Shown here: positions 45,181-56,430 of the stretch, one piece after another
How positions within the stretch are numbered: position 1 is the stretch's first letter
Layout: every line of letters begins with the position of its first letter
Assembly (NCBI RefSeq): GCF_001642475.1
Contig: NW_019173941.1
Coordinates: 416,179-480,178, forward strand
Source: Fonsecaea monophora
Taxonomy: Eukaryota; Ascomycota; Eurotiomycetes; Chaetothyriales; Herpotrichiellaceae
Reading direction: 5' to 3'
DNA length: 64,000 nucleotides
Program-made: the position numbers and the translations under genes
Notes under the pieces: model-generated
Told to the model about the DNA's origin: nothing
What the model saw: only the letters and a program-made list of their open reading frames with translations
Databases searched by the model: none

Positions 45181-45735
45181 CTAAAATTTACAAATAAATT
45201 GGTCGACGAAGTTCTCCCCCAAGCTTACCCTCTTGTAGTGTTCCTTCGCCAGTTGTAGCTTGCTGAACACGTCTTCGACACCCTGTGGCACTCCATCCGG
45301 GTCAACGTAGATGTACGCGCCGGTAACGTGAAACAATGTGATCATTTTCTTTTACACCATTTGGCACCTCGAGAGTATGGATGTCTCCCGGTGGTTTCGA
45401 ACGCAAAGCTGCCTTCCTCCGCCCACCAGTCGTGTTCGAGATAGTGCCACCGTCCTCGAAGCGTGGTGGCATACAGGGGCCCGGAGTGTCGGTGTCGCGA
45501 CAGGATCCCGCTCTTCCGAACTCGAAGTAGATTGACAAAGTATCCCTGACTGACATTGAAAAGCAAAGGGCGGAAACCAAACATTCTTTGTCTGTGGTAC
45601 CCACAAGTTCTCGTCGCAGTCGAGTTTTAGCGTATTGAGAACAACAAGGTCGTCCGAGACATTTGGCAATGGTTCGCCTCGATATGCGACGTTTTCGGCT
45701 TCCGGTCTGGTGGTAGTTGTTGTTGAACCCATCAT
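45181..45735 (-). pseudogene. Frameshifted cupin dioxygenase (2,4'-dihydroxyacetophenone dioxygenase-like)
   Basis: Reading the minus strand from the ATG at 45735, the protein is recognisable only if the frame moves three times. Segment 1 ends with NLWVPQTKNVWF; segment 2 is LLFNVSQGYFVNLLRVRKSG and continues HRHSGPLYATTLRGRWHYLE to WWAEEGSFAFE; segment 3 is PPGDIHTLEVPNGVKE; segment 4 is MITLFHVTGAYIYVDPDG. Each change needs the removal of one base: an extra T in TGGTTTCCG (about 45578-45580), an extra A in GAAACCACC (about 45395-45400) and an extra A in GAAAATG (about 45345-45350). HRHSG with the later His would bind the metal of a ChrR-type cupin. Order and spacing match dihydroxyacetophenone dioxygenases, so this is a once-complete gene now disabled. 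Neighbouring large frames are intact, so base-calling error is not the easiest explanation. Confidence 0.78.
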
Positions 45736-46151
45736 CTCGGTGTGTGGGAACGTGCTCGCGAGACGCAAAGCAGACTAAAACTTTGTTTCACGTAGGTCTG
45801 GAAGGTCGCAAATGTTGAGGTCGCCGGAGAGACCTTCATTTACAGAGCTCGTCTGCTGCTATTTGCTGATCCTGAGGACTCCCAGTGGAAAGGCCGTACT
45901 AAGGAAAATGGCTCGTCAGATCATCACTGATTAGCTAGCTACATGGGGATTGGCTGGCATTATTTTTGCCGGCCCACGACTTCTTTCGATCTTTATTCCT
46001 ACAGTCTCTGAGTCTATCCGGCGGAATATGGCAAATGTCTCAGACCGAGGCTTGAACATCAATTCTTTCGGTACAGAAGGCCTCCCGAAGACGGCGAGAA
46101 AGACGGTGGCAAGTCACGACGCAGAAACTTTCGAGGTAGGCCCAACGGCGA
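45736..46151. other. Region between two pseudogenes
   Basis: About 420 bases without an assignable gene. One short plus-strand stretch (about 45805-45925) reads EVAGETFIYRARLLLFADPE, coding-like but unidentified. Confidence 0.35.
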
Positions 46152-46576
46152 ATTGGTGGAACTAGAGCGTTTGGAGTGCTGGACGTCGTTGTAAACAATG
46201 CCGGCATTCTTCACAAAGCACAGCCATCTACCGATATAAGCGAGGCTGAGTACGATCGGATCCTGACAATCAATGTCAAGCAGTTGCTATGGACTACCAA
46301 GGTGGTGGTGCCATACTTCACAAAAACACCAGAGACCAAGGACCTTCATCAACATCTCCAGCATGAGTGGGCTGAGGCCGAGGCCAAACCTGGTCTGGTA
46401 ATGCAGCGAGTAAAGGGGCAGTCAATGCAGTATGTCCCTCAGCTCACATTGCGAATGTGTGCGTCTTGAGTGAGGACTTATTAATCATTCTGGTACAGGC
46501 AACAAAAGGTTTGGCCATTGAGTTTGCTAAACGAAACTTACGCTTCAATGCCATTGAGCAACAGCAAAGCGAGTAG
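46152..46576 (+). pseudogene. Broken short-chain dehydrogenase
   Basis: Core of a classical SDR is visible in pieces. The first frame reads FGVLDVVVNNAGILHKAQPS and then DRILTINVKQLLWTTKVV. After about 46345 the frame moves and reads TFINISSMSGLRPRPNLVW, containing the catalytic Ser. A further extra base near 46400 is needed to reach YAASKGAVNA, the YxxxK motif. A clean GTATGT...CAG intron (46430-46498) then leads into ATKGLAIEFAKRNLRFNAIE, after which a stop (46574-46576) arrives about 40-50 residues early. The N-terminal cofactor motif is not found upstream. At least two frameshifts, a lost start and an early stop make this a pseudogene. It lies next to the broken cupin and may have decayed with it. 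Confidence 0.75.
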
Positions 46577-47205
46577 ATATCGGAGACTCGAGAGTGTGGA
46601 AGTTGGGTTTGAGGGGCTAGCCAATTAGATCCTGCCAAGTACAGTACATACGCAAACCTGCGGTTGTGCGGTTGGTCCCGAGGCATTCTCTAATATACCC
46701 TATTCGGGTAGTTTCAGTATACAACATAGTCTAGATGAGATTCGCCGCGTGGCACTTTGCACTGCCTGCATAATCATGCGCAACGTATACAAATCCCCTG
46801 CAGTCGGTACCGTGCGGTCCCTATTGGACAAGACGCCATCCAGTCGAGTATATGTCGGATTTAGGCGGGTTGTAGAGCTTTCCGTGCCTCAGACTTTTCA
46901 TGGTCCAATCCAAGGAGATCCCGAAAATCAATAAGCTTCTACAACGGGCTTGGCGAAGATGATTGGGAGTTCGGCAGTCGGCGAAATAAATAGAGCACTT
47001 CTCCGCAAAATCAGCCGGTAACGTTGGGACGGGACGATCTCCCCCATTGTAACTATGTTGCCCATGGGGTACTGCGGCTAATTAAGTGGGTGATCTGGAG
47101 GTGCCGGGACTATTTAGAGAGGCCCTTCTGGGATCTCCTGACTGACACTGCTACACTCACAACCCCCTTCAGCATTGTGTTTTGCAATTCCTCGACCATA
47201 CAGCC
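46577..47205. other. Promoter region of the MFS transporter
   Basis: About 630 bases with no gene. The first 60-70 bases follow directly on the broken SDR. Confidence 0.4.
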
Positions 47206-49082
47206 ATGACGCTCGAACAAACCAAAACTCCTTTCTCTGAGCTCGATCACCTTGAGGACTCGAATGATGGCTCACGGACCATTCCCGATGAAAGCCCAGT
47301 GCATATTGATGCCGCCGAGGAAAAGAAGCTTCTATGGAAGATCGATAGGCGCTTGGTCACCATTACTGGCCTGGGATACTGCATGTGCCTTATGGATCGA
47401 GGCAACCTCTCTGCTGCCTCTATCGCAGGGTGAGTGTGGAATAACCCTTGATGGGAAGTATTCTTGCTTACAGAATCTCCAGCATGACTACGGATCTTGG
47501 CCTCGAAGGGAACAACCGCTACGTGAGGATACCAGCGCGTTACAAATCTAGGCTACGTCTGATGTTCGCAGAGCATTATCCTCCTGGTGTTCTTCATTCC
47601 ATATGTCCTTTTCCAGGCACCAATGACACTTTTGACTCGGAAAGTGGGTGCTCGTTTGTTTCTGTCCACAATCACCCTTCTCTGGGCAGGATTACTAGTG
47701 GTGTGTCCGCAAGCAATCGGCCATTTTCCAAGTCCGCTCACTTTCGAAACAGGGTATGGGCTTCGTGAAGGAATGGGACCAACTGGCCGGTTGTCGAGTC
47801 ATCTTGGGGGCCCTGGAAGCGGGATATTTCCCCGGAGCCGTCTATCTCCTTACGTGCTGGTATTGCCGATGTGAGTTTCAACGACCCGTCTTCCTGCTGA
47901 TACAGACATCCTGAGTGGCCGCTTACACAGTCCCGCAGATGAGATTCAACAAAGAGTGGCTGTGTTTTACATTTTTGGATGCTTGTCCTCTGCGGCTGGC
48001 GGTATCCTCGCCTATGGCCTGATGCAAATCGGGGGAGCTGGGGGCCTGCGAGGCTGGCGTTGGATATTGATCGTCGAGGGTCTGGTAGGAAACGTCCCCT
48101 GGCCTCCCTTTCCCTCCCCCTCCTTTTTTTTTAAGTGTCATCCCATGTATTGACCATGTCTCCAGATCACAAGCGTGATTGCTTTGCTCAGCTACATTTT
48201 CCTTGTTGATTTCCCTGACATGGCCGCCAAGTCGTGGAATTTTTTGACTGATCGAGAGAGTATGCATGTCATCTGGCGGATCAACAAGGATCGTGAAGAT
48301 GTGACCCCTGAGCCCTTCAATCTCACAAAGTATCTTGCGTGTGGCAAGGATTTAAAGATCTGGGCATTTGCAATGATTTTTTTGTAAGTGGTTCCATCCG
48401 TCCACTGGGCATGTTTTCCCCGACTGACTTCCAATCAAAAAAGGGTCACAAACGTGGTCAACTACTCGATCTTGTATTTCTTGCCCATTATCCTCAAAGA
48501 CGGGATGGGTTTCAGCACTGCCGCTGCGCAGTGTCTAGTTGCTCCCCCATACGCCTTTACAGCATTCTGGATGTATATGACCGCGTGGGTTGGTGACCGA
48601 TATCGAGTCCGAGGACCGATCATCGTTTTCAACTGCTTGGCTTGCATTATTGGTCTCCCAATCATGAGTCTGGCAAAACTTAGTGGTGTTCGCTATTTTG
48701 GCGTCTTCCTTGTCACCGCAGGGTCGAATTCAAATACACCATGCGCCGTGGCTTACCAAGCTAACAACATTCGTGGACAATGGAAGAGGGCGTTTTCCAG
48801 CGCCAGCTTGATTGCGGCGGGAGGGATCGGCGGCATAATCTCGAGTGTGGCATACAGGGCGCAAGATGCGCCTACCTATCGCCCTGGCATCTGGACATCA
48901 TTTGCGTGAGTATCGCCTCCTGTCATCTTTGCCTCCACACCTCTGACGTTTCTTCTAGGTTCAATTGTCTGAACGTTGCCGTTGTCGCGATCCTGACATT
49001 GTACTTCCGTCACTGCAATCGAAAGGCTGACGCCGGTAGTCTGGTCATCGAGGGGCTTGAGTCGTTTAGGTACACGATTTGA
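47206..49082 (+). CDS. MFS transporter, allantoate permease / anion:cation symporter family
   Basis: Plasma-membrane importer of a small organic anion, Dal5-like. I join eight exons: 47206-47429, 47474-47522, 47572-47700, 47753-47870, 47939-48084, 48166-48383, 48444-48905 and 48959-49082, total 489 residues and the normal family length with 12 predicted helices. Marker segments: KIDRRLVTITGLGYCMCLMD followed by RGNLSAAS (helix 1), NNRYSIILLVFFIPYVLFQA, RVILGALEAGYFPGAVYLLT, RYEIQQRVAVFYIFGCLSSA, WRWILIVEGL, NVVNYSILYFLPIILKDG. The fifth exon uses the second of two nearby acceptors (47938), the one that restores the conserved WYCRYEIQQR. Seven introns explain why it appears as scattered short frames. 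No frame break is needed. Its position suggests it imports the substrate of the region, which is inference. Confidence 0.88.
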
Positions 49083-50177
49083 ACCTCTTTCACCTTGGGA
49101 GATCAGTTTGGTCGTTCACAAGCGTCCACTGCGAGGGGCAGAAAGAAGAACTTGGTACCACTCTGTGCTGCGGAAATCATAATGCCCCAGAGTAAGGATG
49201 GTATTTGAGGTACATGAAGGCGGTTGGATAGTCTGCCATTCGTTTGATGGGTGTGACATGGGATGAGTGGAAAATCTATTGCTGCATCTCCTTAAAGTCG
49301 TATTGTTGCAGCCCACGCAACTACGAGAAAATTCTGTTTTGTTTTCATCTAGTATGCGTGCGCATGCGGATTACAGCCCATTTACTGATGTCAAGATCCA
49401 TGTCTTCCGTGATCTGTCAAAATCATGCCAACAATACTCCGCAGTCACTATTTGTGTTACAGATTCAGGAGGTCAGACAGACTCACCCCTTCATTTCTTC
49501 ACCTTCGCCTAGGAGAAGCAACCACGTCTTCTCGGAGACGTAGCACGCCAGCCTCGAACTTCCCCCAACGCATCTCGCCATAAGAACTCGGGTATCGGAG
49601 AAGCCCATTGACACACATGGTTGCACCAGGCATGTAATCAATTGCGACTTTTGTGGTATGCAACTCTCATTTACCGAGGCTCACAAACTTGGTATACAAT
49701 CCCGCCTTCTTTCGCGGTCTTACCGGCCCACCAATGGCGTCCGAGCGGCAATTTGCTCCCCCTCCTTGTGATTGGAGCTTTGTCTCTGGTAGGGATACAA
49801 TGTCGTCAAAGTGGATGCCCAAGCTCTTGTGAAGCATGTTGAGGTAATGCTTATGATTTGACAATCGGCTAAATGTCAGATATATCGGTTAAAGGCCCGT
49901 CATCGAAGGTAATGCCGAACTGTCTCTTCAGCTTGGTAGGCTCAAGAGCTCTGGACGCTCGTTTAACTGCTGTTGGAGAGCCACAGTGGATAGTTGTCTG
50001 AAGTGGACTCCTCGCTGAGAGGCTTGGGGTATTTACATTTTCACGGGTAATTGAATTGATGTACGACTCTTTCCCCGACGGACAACGCCCGGCTCTGGCT
50101 TTGACACGGCGACTTCAACCCATCTTCGCTTATATTCTCAGGCTTATGGCGTCATGTTCTTTTCAAAGTGGCCACAA
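49083..50177. other. Intergenic with coding remnants
   Basis: About 1.1 kb. Apart from the remnants listed separately (49505-50010) I see no gene. Confidence 0.4.
49505..50010 (-). pseudogene. Unidentified decayed coding sequence
   Basis: Three consecutive stretches on the minus strand read like protein but in different frames: IHCGSPTAVKRASRAL followed by EPTKLKRQFGITFDDGPLTD (about 50005-49885), then YLNMLHKSLGIHFDDIVSLP (about 49850-49780), then VAIDYMPGATMCVNGLLRYP with SSYGEMRWGKFEAG (about 49650-49540). Stops interrupt the joins. The collinear order suggests one gene broken by frameshifts or unrecognised introns. I do not recognise the family. The call rests on composition and order only. 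Confidence 0.4.
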
Positions 50178-51420
50178 TCACGATCCTCTAACTTGGTCCT
50201 TATCTTGAGCAATGAGCTTCAAGGACGAGGTGAAGTCCTGGAGAAAATGCCAAAAGAGCTTCTCGCGCCACCCCTTCTTTTTCCAGTCGTTAGCAGGAAG
50301 AGGGAACAGATCAACCATTCCTCCAAGGAGGCCTGTATCATGTGCGTAAATGAAAAGGACGTGGTCATTTGCGTCTGCCTCTTGCACCTTTGAGATGGTG
50401 CGGATAGCCTCTGAAATATCAGTTCCCAGGTTGGGGTCGAAGAATGGCTGGTTTATCTTTCTGAACCTGTTTTTCTGAAGTTCTTCCAAGAGAGCGCCGG
50501 GACATACTTGCCTGGGAACTTCCAGCAGACTTTCGACGGCCATTACTCCTGGGAGTGGGTTGTACTTGGAAGGTCTAATTTCGCCGCCATGGTGGCACAA
50601 GTCGCCGCCCATGAAGATGAAAGTGTCCGGGGCTTTGGTGGTGCGCGCAAGCCCTCCGAGGTGGCCAACTGAATGGCCTGGTGTATCGAGGAGATAGAAG
50701 GAGCCGTCCCCAAAGAAGTCATGCGCTTTGAGCTGTCCCAGGAGCAAGCCGTCGTTGAAGTCAATCTCTCTCACTTTTCGACCCCTTTAGGAAATATTAG
50801 CGTCTGTTGCCAACTGTGCGCAGGAGCAGAATGCCGAGAGAGAACATACTCGAAATCGGTGTCTCGCAGGAGCGAATTCTGATTAGACGGCCATCCTGGC
50901 AGATATTCTTTCACAAACCCTGGCCCAACCACGAGATCGGTGCTGGGTGGAAAAGTAGACGGGTCGCCCACATGGTCCCAATGGTGATGACTGGGAGCCC
51001 CGATCAGTACCAAGGCACCTTTTCCTATGATTGACCGAGGACATGAGCAGATTGAAATGATACGAACCTCCAGATAATGGCGTTGATAGATTCGCGAGGA
51101 ATGCCAGCGTCTTCGATAATAGCAGCCACTCCGCGCGTCGAGGTAATTTGCCATCCGTTGGTGCTTATCCTGTTGGAAACAGTCGGTGCATACTCTCTCC
51201 AATCGACGGAAATACCGAGGTCGAATAGGATCCGGCTGCCCGATGGATGCTCGATCAGAAAAGACCACGATGGATGTATCGGCATTGTTGGAAATCCCTC
51301 CATTGGGGGTCTCATCAAAAAGTCGACTGAGGAGTTCCCAATTCGCGAGGTCGTGTCGATTATCTTGACGGAGACTACCTCTCCGGGGGGCACCTCAAAG
51401 AGGTAGTTCCAAGAGCCCAT
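50178..51420 (-). CDS. Metallo-beta-lactamase-fold hydrolase (N-acyl homoserine lactonase-like)
   Basis: Zinc hydrolase of the group that includes AHL lactonases; a lactone or ester is a plausible substrate. Three exons, 51420-51068, 50990-50850 and 50784-50178, encode 366 residues. The metal motif HxHxDH appears right after the first join as SHHHWDHVGD (about 118-127); other ligands are His in LLDTPGHSVGHLG, Asp in MGGDLCHHGGE and His in IYAHDTG. The first 40 residues (EVPPGEVVSVKIIDTTSRIG) and the PSWSFLIEHPSGSRILFDLG strand are typical. In both introns the reading frame continues as open sequence on one side, so unspliced models would miss the joins. Placed in a region with a Baeyer-Villiger enzyme, it may open the resulting lactone, an inference from neighbourhood. 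Confidence 0.9.
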
Positions 51421-52631
51421 TTTGGGAATCAGGTAGCCAGTGCAAGGGGCGTGGAGTGTCAGAACGAGCGAAAATAAAGTCTGAAAGATAATTATCTTAG
51501 AGGACTTGTTTCTATACAGACGCTAGAGTAATGGGTCCTACCAGGTTGACCATAAATACTTCAGAATCGGCCTTCTCTTGACTCTGTCGTCCTAGGCCGG
51601 CTCAGCGCTCTTTTCTCTACCGTCTTGAGCCGTCCCCCAAACTACTAAAACACTTTCACATTTCGAGCTTGGAAGGTCATGAAGGCCCCCCAATCTGTCA
51701 TGGTGCTGGCAAAATCTAGGGAGATCCACGAAATTCAGTACTAGGGTGACTGAAGGACTTGTCCAAATGCGGTATAAATGCCGCCGTTAATCTATAGGTC
51801 AAATGAAAGTGGGCCCTCTAATTCTACCGGCTTGGCAAGGCTAGAGAAGCATTGGAATGCCGGCCGGCGGCTATGGACGAGCGCGGACATACACAACAAG
51901 GAAATCTAGGTGAAGGATTACCAAGATTTCCTTAGACTGAGCTTCATGCAACTGAAGTTCCCAGCTTTCCAGACGTTGTGACTCAAGAGCTTCTAGCCAA
52001 GTCAGCGCCGTGCACGTGCTGAACCCTTCAATGTCCATCTTGCTTGTGCTCCAGCACTGCCGGTGAGCTGTGCATCCGTCCAGAGTTTGGCCTGGTAAAA
52101 TTCGACCGAGATAGAATAACACAATCGTCGAGAATCGGATCAAAACCGCTTTACGGGGTAAAAAAGGCTCCCGGCTTGATCTTTGTGACCTCGGTATCGC
52201 TGACCAAACCATTGGAAAGTTGTAGGAAGCTGATTGTGCAGGCAACGTATGAGTCATGGTTGCACACCAAGCACCATATTATGCACCAGGCGTTATGGAC
52301 CAGTCTCTGAATCGCGCGGATAATTTCCTCGCAGAAGGATGGATCGCAAAAAGGCGGCGGGGATACTCGAGATTTTCGAGAAGCTCCGAGGTAGACTCAA
52401 GGTGGTGAGATATAGCTGAAAGGCACAATGGCAACCGTCATCATTATATTATACTGAAAAAGCCTACTACATATTTCGATTAGAGTGTGGGTGAGTGAAC
52501 AGTTTTGAGCACACGTGGATCCCCTCCCTGACACGCTCTGCACACGTTGTGGTTCATTCTGTATAAAGGAAACCAATAGTCTTCTGGTCGGATCACGCAC
52601 CTCCAGTAGCCACTCATCCAGCAGCACACGG
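51421..52631. other. Intergenic about 1.2 kb
   Basis: Between two minus-strand genes. A minus-strand frame (52257-51871) and overlapping fragments look weakly protein-like (for example LSNGLVSDTEVTKIKPGAFF near 52220-52160) but I could not assign them. Probably the metallo-hydrolase promoter plus degraded sequence. Confidence 0.35.
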
Positions 52632-54429
52632 TCACCAGTCTCTAACTTTGGTTAGTTTCAGACGTAAGCCGTCTTTCGGCTTCACTGTGATCACTATCGC
52701 AGGGATTACTTCCTCCTCTGGCTCGGCCCGTGTCCATTCATACATGCAGATAAAGGCAGCCAACAGCGCTCTCAACTCGGCCCTTGCAAACTGCTGGCCG
52801 ATGCAGTTACGGGGCCCGTGCAGAAATGTCATGAAGGCGTAATTGGTCGAGGCGCCACCGGTCTGATTTGGTTTCCCGGTTTCCGGATCTATCCACCTCT
52901 CTGGTTTGAATTCGTGGGCATCGGGACCCCATAGCTCTGGAGAGTTGTTGGTCGCCCAGGGTGCCAACGTAAGTAATGTGTGTGCAGCGATGGGCTGGCC
53001 AAGGAGCGTGTTATCTTTCTTATTTTGACGCAACGTAACCGGCACGGGTGGAAACAGGCGGAGTGTCTCTTGACAGACGCCGTTCAGCAGAGGCAGAGAC
53101 TCGAGAATTGCACAAACATCGGAATGGGGGCTTTTGCCAGGGGCAAAGCCGATAGGTAATGCGTCATGGACTTCTGCGCGAAGTCGCGACTGAATGTCCG
53201 GATGACGACTGAGGAAGTAAGTGATCCATGTAAAGGTCGACGAGGTGGTTTCGTGGCTGTCAATCATGTCAGACACTTGCTGATGCTTGTGACGACGACA
53301 ACAGGGGCATGGCATGACTTACCCAGCAGCGAGGATGGTCAAAAGCTCATCAACCAGTTCATGGTCCGAGAAGACGTCCGCTTTGATCAGAGATGCGAGG
53401 ACATCGACTGATTCGTCGTCTCCTTGTTTGATGCGCTCCCTTTTCTCGCGCACAAAGTTACCGCAAAGAGATCGTATTGCACTAACTGCATTGTAAATTG
53501 TACGAGAAGCTGACGGCAGGAGGACCTTCGTCCATCGATGACCGAATACCAGGATGGATGCAGCGACCATGCGTGTTCCCAGTGTGGGCGTAAACAAAGT
53601 CGCGTATAGTGTGGCCATTTTATCGTCAGAGTTTTCCAATGTATTGAAGTCTCGACCTACCCCCGCGATACCTATAATGTCCAGGGTAGCTCGTGGTACC
53701 CATCGCTCGATATCTGTGATACCAACGAGCTTTCCTTCGATGTTTGTCACAGTCCCTTGCGGCCCGAAGATTTCATCTTCAATAGCTTTTGTCATCTTCA
53801 GAGCCTTGTCCCAGAATAGGGGATAGAGGTCTTTTACGTGGCGGAAGCTGAAACTTGGTGTGGCGTATTTTCGCTGGAATTTGTGGTATTCGCCCTCGGC
53901 GACGACGAGCCCGTCCCCGAGACCCGTGCGTAGAAACTCCCTACTCCTCTCCGGTTTAGGGTAGTCATAAGGCTTATTGACCAAAATCTCAGCCAGTGCT
54001 TTGGGGCTCGTCACCAGAATTTGGTCCGAGTTGAATAGGCCTCGGAGACGAATGAGCCCTTCATTCGGAGTTTCCAGGCTGTACTTCAAGTACTCTTCTC
54101 CCCGGGTAGCTTTCAATCCAGTGAGGAAGTGACCAAGGATTGGAACGGCTCCCTAGGTTTCCACGCCTTCAGTTCGCGCGCAAAAAGTACTATCATGGAG
54201 CCTGGCGGCTCACCTTTGGAGTAGGAAGGTGGCGAATGGGGCTGAGGAAGTTTGGATATATAAAAACGATGTGGAGGCTGAACGCGAAGACGTCCAACGC
54301 CATAAATGCAGCGAATATGCTCATTAAACTATGTTGCGAAAATGGGTGAGACCAAATTGACCTGAATACAATGGCCTGTATGGTGGCCCCCAGCAGGAGG
54401 AGGAGTGGCTTAGGAACATCCAAAGCCAT
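52632..54429 (-). CDS. Cytochrome P450 monooxygenase
   Basis: Heme-thiolate oxygenase, probably in the endoplasmic reticulum membrane. Exons 54429-54214, 54152-53323 and 53256-52632 give 556 residues. Two or three hydrophobic segments at the start (KPLLLLLGATIQAIVF; SLMSIFAAFMALDVFAFSLH) anchor it. Landmarks: HLPTPKGAVPILGH proline hinge, I-helix LAAGHETTSSTF formed across the second splice, ExxR in ETLRLFPPVP, EFKPERWID, and the heme loop FLHGPRNCIGQQFAR with the cysteine at about 493. The long N-terminal anchor and PTP-K-G hinge match fungal CYPs annotated near CYP4-like fatty-acid or steroid hydroxylases, but I cannot fix a family number. It is head to head with the broken regulator at 54926. 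Confidence 0.94.
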
Positions 54430-54925
54430 GTTTGCAGTAACTATAGAACCAACAGGAACCAAACAGAGTGGTCGACAAGTAAGGCCGGTGAAGAATACAT
54501 GTTCAATTTCAACTCACCGTGGTAGTATAATCAACATGTGCAACACCATGGGCCGAGGTAAGTTAGGGTAATACGAAATACGGCTCCATAGAACGAGGAG
54601 CGACCAGACGCAACCAGTTGGCTGGTTCGTGTTGTGCAGAGAGGTTTCGGCTGACGGTGTTAAGACACTGTCTACGGATAGCCGGTGCCGAAGCCTAGGT
54701 GTTACAGCCGTGAAAGTGATACCCGATAGTATCTCCATCTTACCATATACCTTTCAGTAATTAACGGAGGGGTTACTAGCGTGACCGTCATTATACTCGG
54801 TATTTAGCTTGGCAACCCCGTCAGTCACACGTTCATCAGTGCTCCTGCCCTCGTTGAAGGTCGGCCGCGCCAAAATATCTCCCACTTTTCACACATTCCC
54901 GACCTTTGCCAGTCAATTTGTTACT
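54430..54925. promoter_or_regulatory. Divergent promoter region (P450 / broken regulator)
   Basis: About 500 bases between start codons on opposite strands. No specific site recognised. Confidence 0.45.
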
Positions 54926-56158
54926 ATGGAAGACCCTGTGGATGCCGTTGTTCCACCTACATCAGTCGGCACGACAACGTTCCGAAAACAGAGAGCTTCT
55001 GCTTGTGAAGTATGTAACAAGAGGAAAATCCGCTGCGATGCCTCTGTGAATGGCGTGTCGTGCTCGGAATGCAAGGGCAGGTCGACGGTGTGCAAAATTC
55101 TCCAGTCCAAGCGCTCGAGGTGAGGGCTCTCCATACCATGTTGTGGCCGTTTGTGGCTTATCTCCTTATACTTTGGCAGAGGGCTAGATGGTCGGTACAC
55201 TGTCCCAAAGCAAGACGAGTCCCGGCATACGCATTCCATCCTAGATGAAGATACAGGTTCATCAAACTCGCATTCGAAGCTTGAAAATGCAGCTCCAACG
55301 GCAAAGGACGCCTCAGATCCAGAAATTCCGGCCGACCCAAGGTTATAAATGATCTTGATTTCGATGTCGAGGATTTAACGTTGGCGGATTTCCTTGATGA
55401 ATCGCCAGAAACTGCAAGATACATGATTGCTCAGGTTTCCCTGAACAAAGCAGCTTCGAACATGTTCTTCTACCACTGCTCCCTTCGTCAATTGCACGTG
55501 AGTCACGATCCCTTGGTCCGACAAGAAGCAAGACGACAGGTTCAGGCTGTCCTCGAAGACTGGTACACAAACTCTGTCAGAGATTGCATCCCAATCCCCT
55601 GGCATTACGACAGTTTGAGCAGTGCTACGCCCCAACACTATGGATACGGAATCTTTTCATGATAATCATTGACCGACAGCATCGACAAGCTGCTGAAAAT
55701 ATATCTGGTGAGGCCAACGTGCTCCACAGATCTAATGTTCAAACTATGGAACACCAACGCCATTTACGACGCCCAAGCACATTTACCTCTTTACAAGGCC
55801 CATCTTTAGGCACAGCTGATACCCAGGGCCTGGGTGCACAGTACAGCCATACTTCCGACTCTATTGAGAGCGAAGGCCCTCCTGCCTCCCCAGATCCAGA
55901 CACGGGATCTTTCATCAATCAATCGCGTGCCTGGGTCCAGTCGTCTTCGCCCACTGCATGGGAATCGGAGATGATGCTAGACCCATTCGCTCCAACCTTA
56001 ATCGCGAATTGCTTCCTACACCGTATCGCGGCATCAGCCAGGAAAGCAGCTGGACGGCCAATCCAGGTGGATCGGGATCCTTTGAATATGCTGGAATTGA
56101 TCCTCGTGGAATTCAGTTTCTGGCAGGCTTAGGCCTGGCAGGGGTCCAATTGGTTTGA
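54926..56158 (+). pseudogene. Zn2Cys6 regulator, probably broken
   Basis: The first exon (54926-55119) starts at an ATG and encodes a complete zinc cluster: ACEVCNKRKIRCDASVNGVS, then CSECKGRSTVC, spacing C-x2-C-x6-C-x8-C-x2-C-x6-C. A normal intron (55120-55179) leads into RRGLDGRYTVPKQDESRHTH and more, but this frame stops at 55346-55348. Coding-like sequence continues in another frame (NDLDFDVEDLTLADFLDESP, then YMIAQVSLNKAASNMFFYHC, to 55662), moves again (RQHRQAAENISGE to SPTAWESEMMLDPFAPTL) and once more (NRELLPTPYRGISQESSWTA to 56158). An intron could rescue the first change (GTTATA to CAAG, 77 bases) but would remove a convincing segment. Three frame changes in 1.2 kb make a pseudogene most likely; an intact gene with unusual introns is the alternative. 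Confidence 0.58.
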
Positions 56159-56430
56159 TAGGTTTGAAGATAGTCATCTTCAAGGAGTTCGCCGATGGGT
56201 TTTCCCGTTGAAAATTCCCAACAAGTGGTTCGGAATCACCAAAACAAGGCTTGCTGTCTTGGCAGGATACCAGCAGCATTATGTACCAACCGCGCGTGTG
56301 CGTTGATCCATCCGCGAGCTGTACTTAACTCTTCGTAGCTGTAGCGTGCAGATACTTGACTTTGAACAGCAAGAAGGCGAAAAGGCGAACTTCGAGAATT
56401 AGTGAGCCCAAAATCGTGAAGCTACTTTTG

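Noticed and set aside
45800..45925. Stretch reading EVAGETFIYRARLLLFADPE, loosely like a Ran-binding domain
   Set aside because: Too short, no flanking domain sequence and surrounded by pseudogenes; similarity may be chance.
45181..46576. Possibility that the frameshifts are sequencing errors
   Set aside because: Long genes in the same window (ARG5,6, the CHS4 homolog, acyl-CoA oxidase, the 782-residue protein) have no frameshift over 1.7-2.7 kb, so a high error rate is unlikely, though not excluded at homopolymers.
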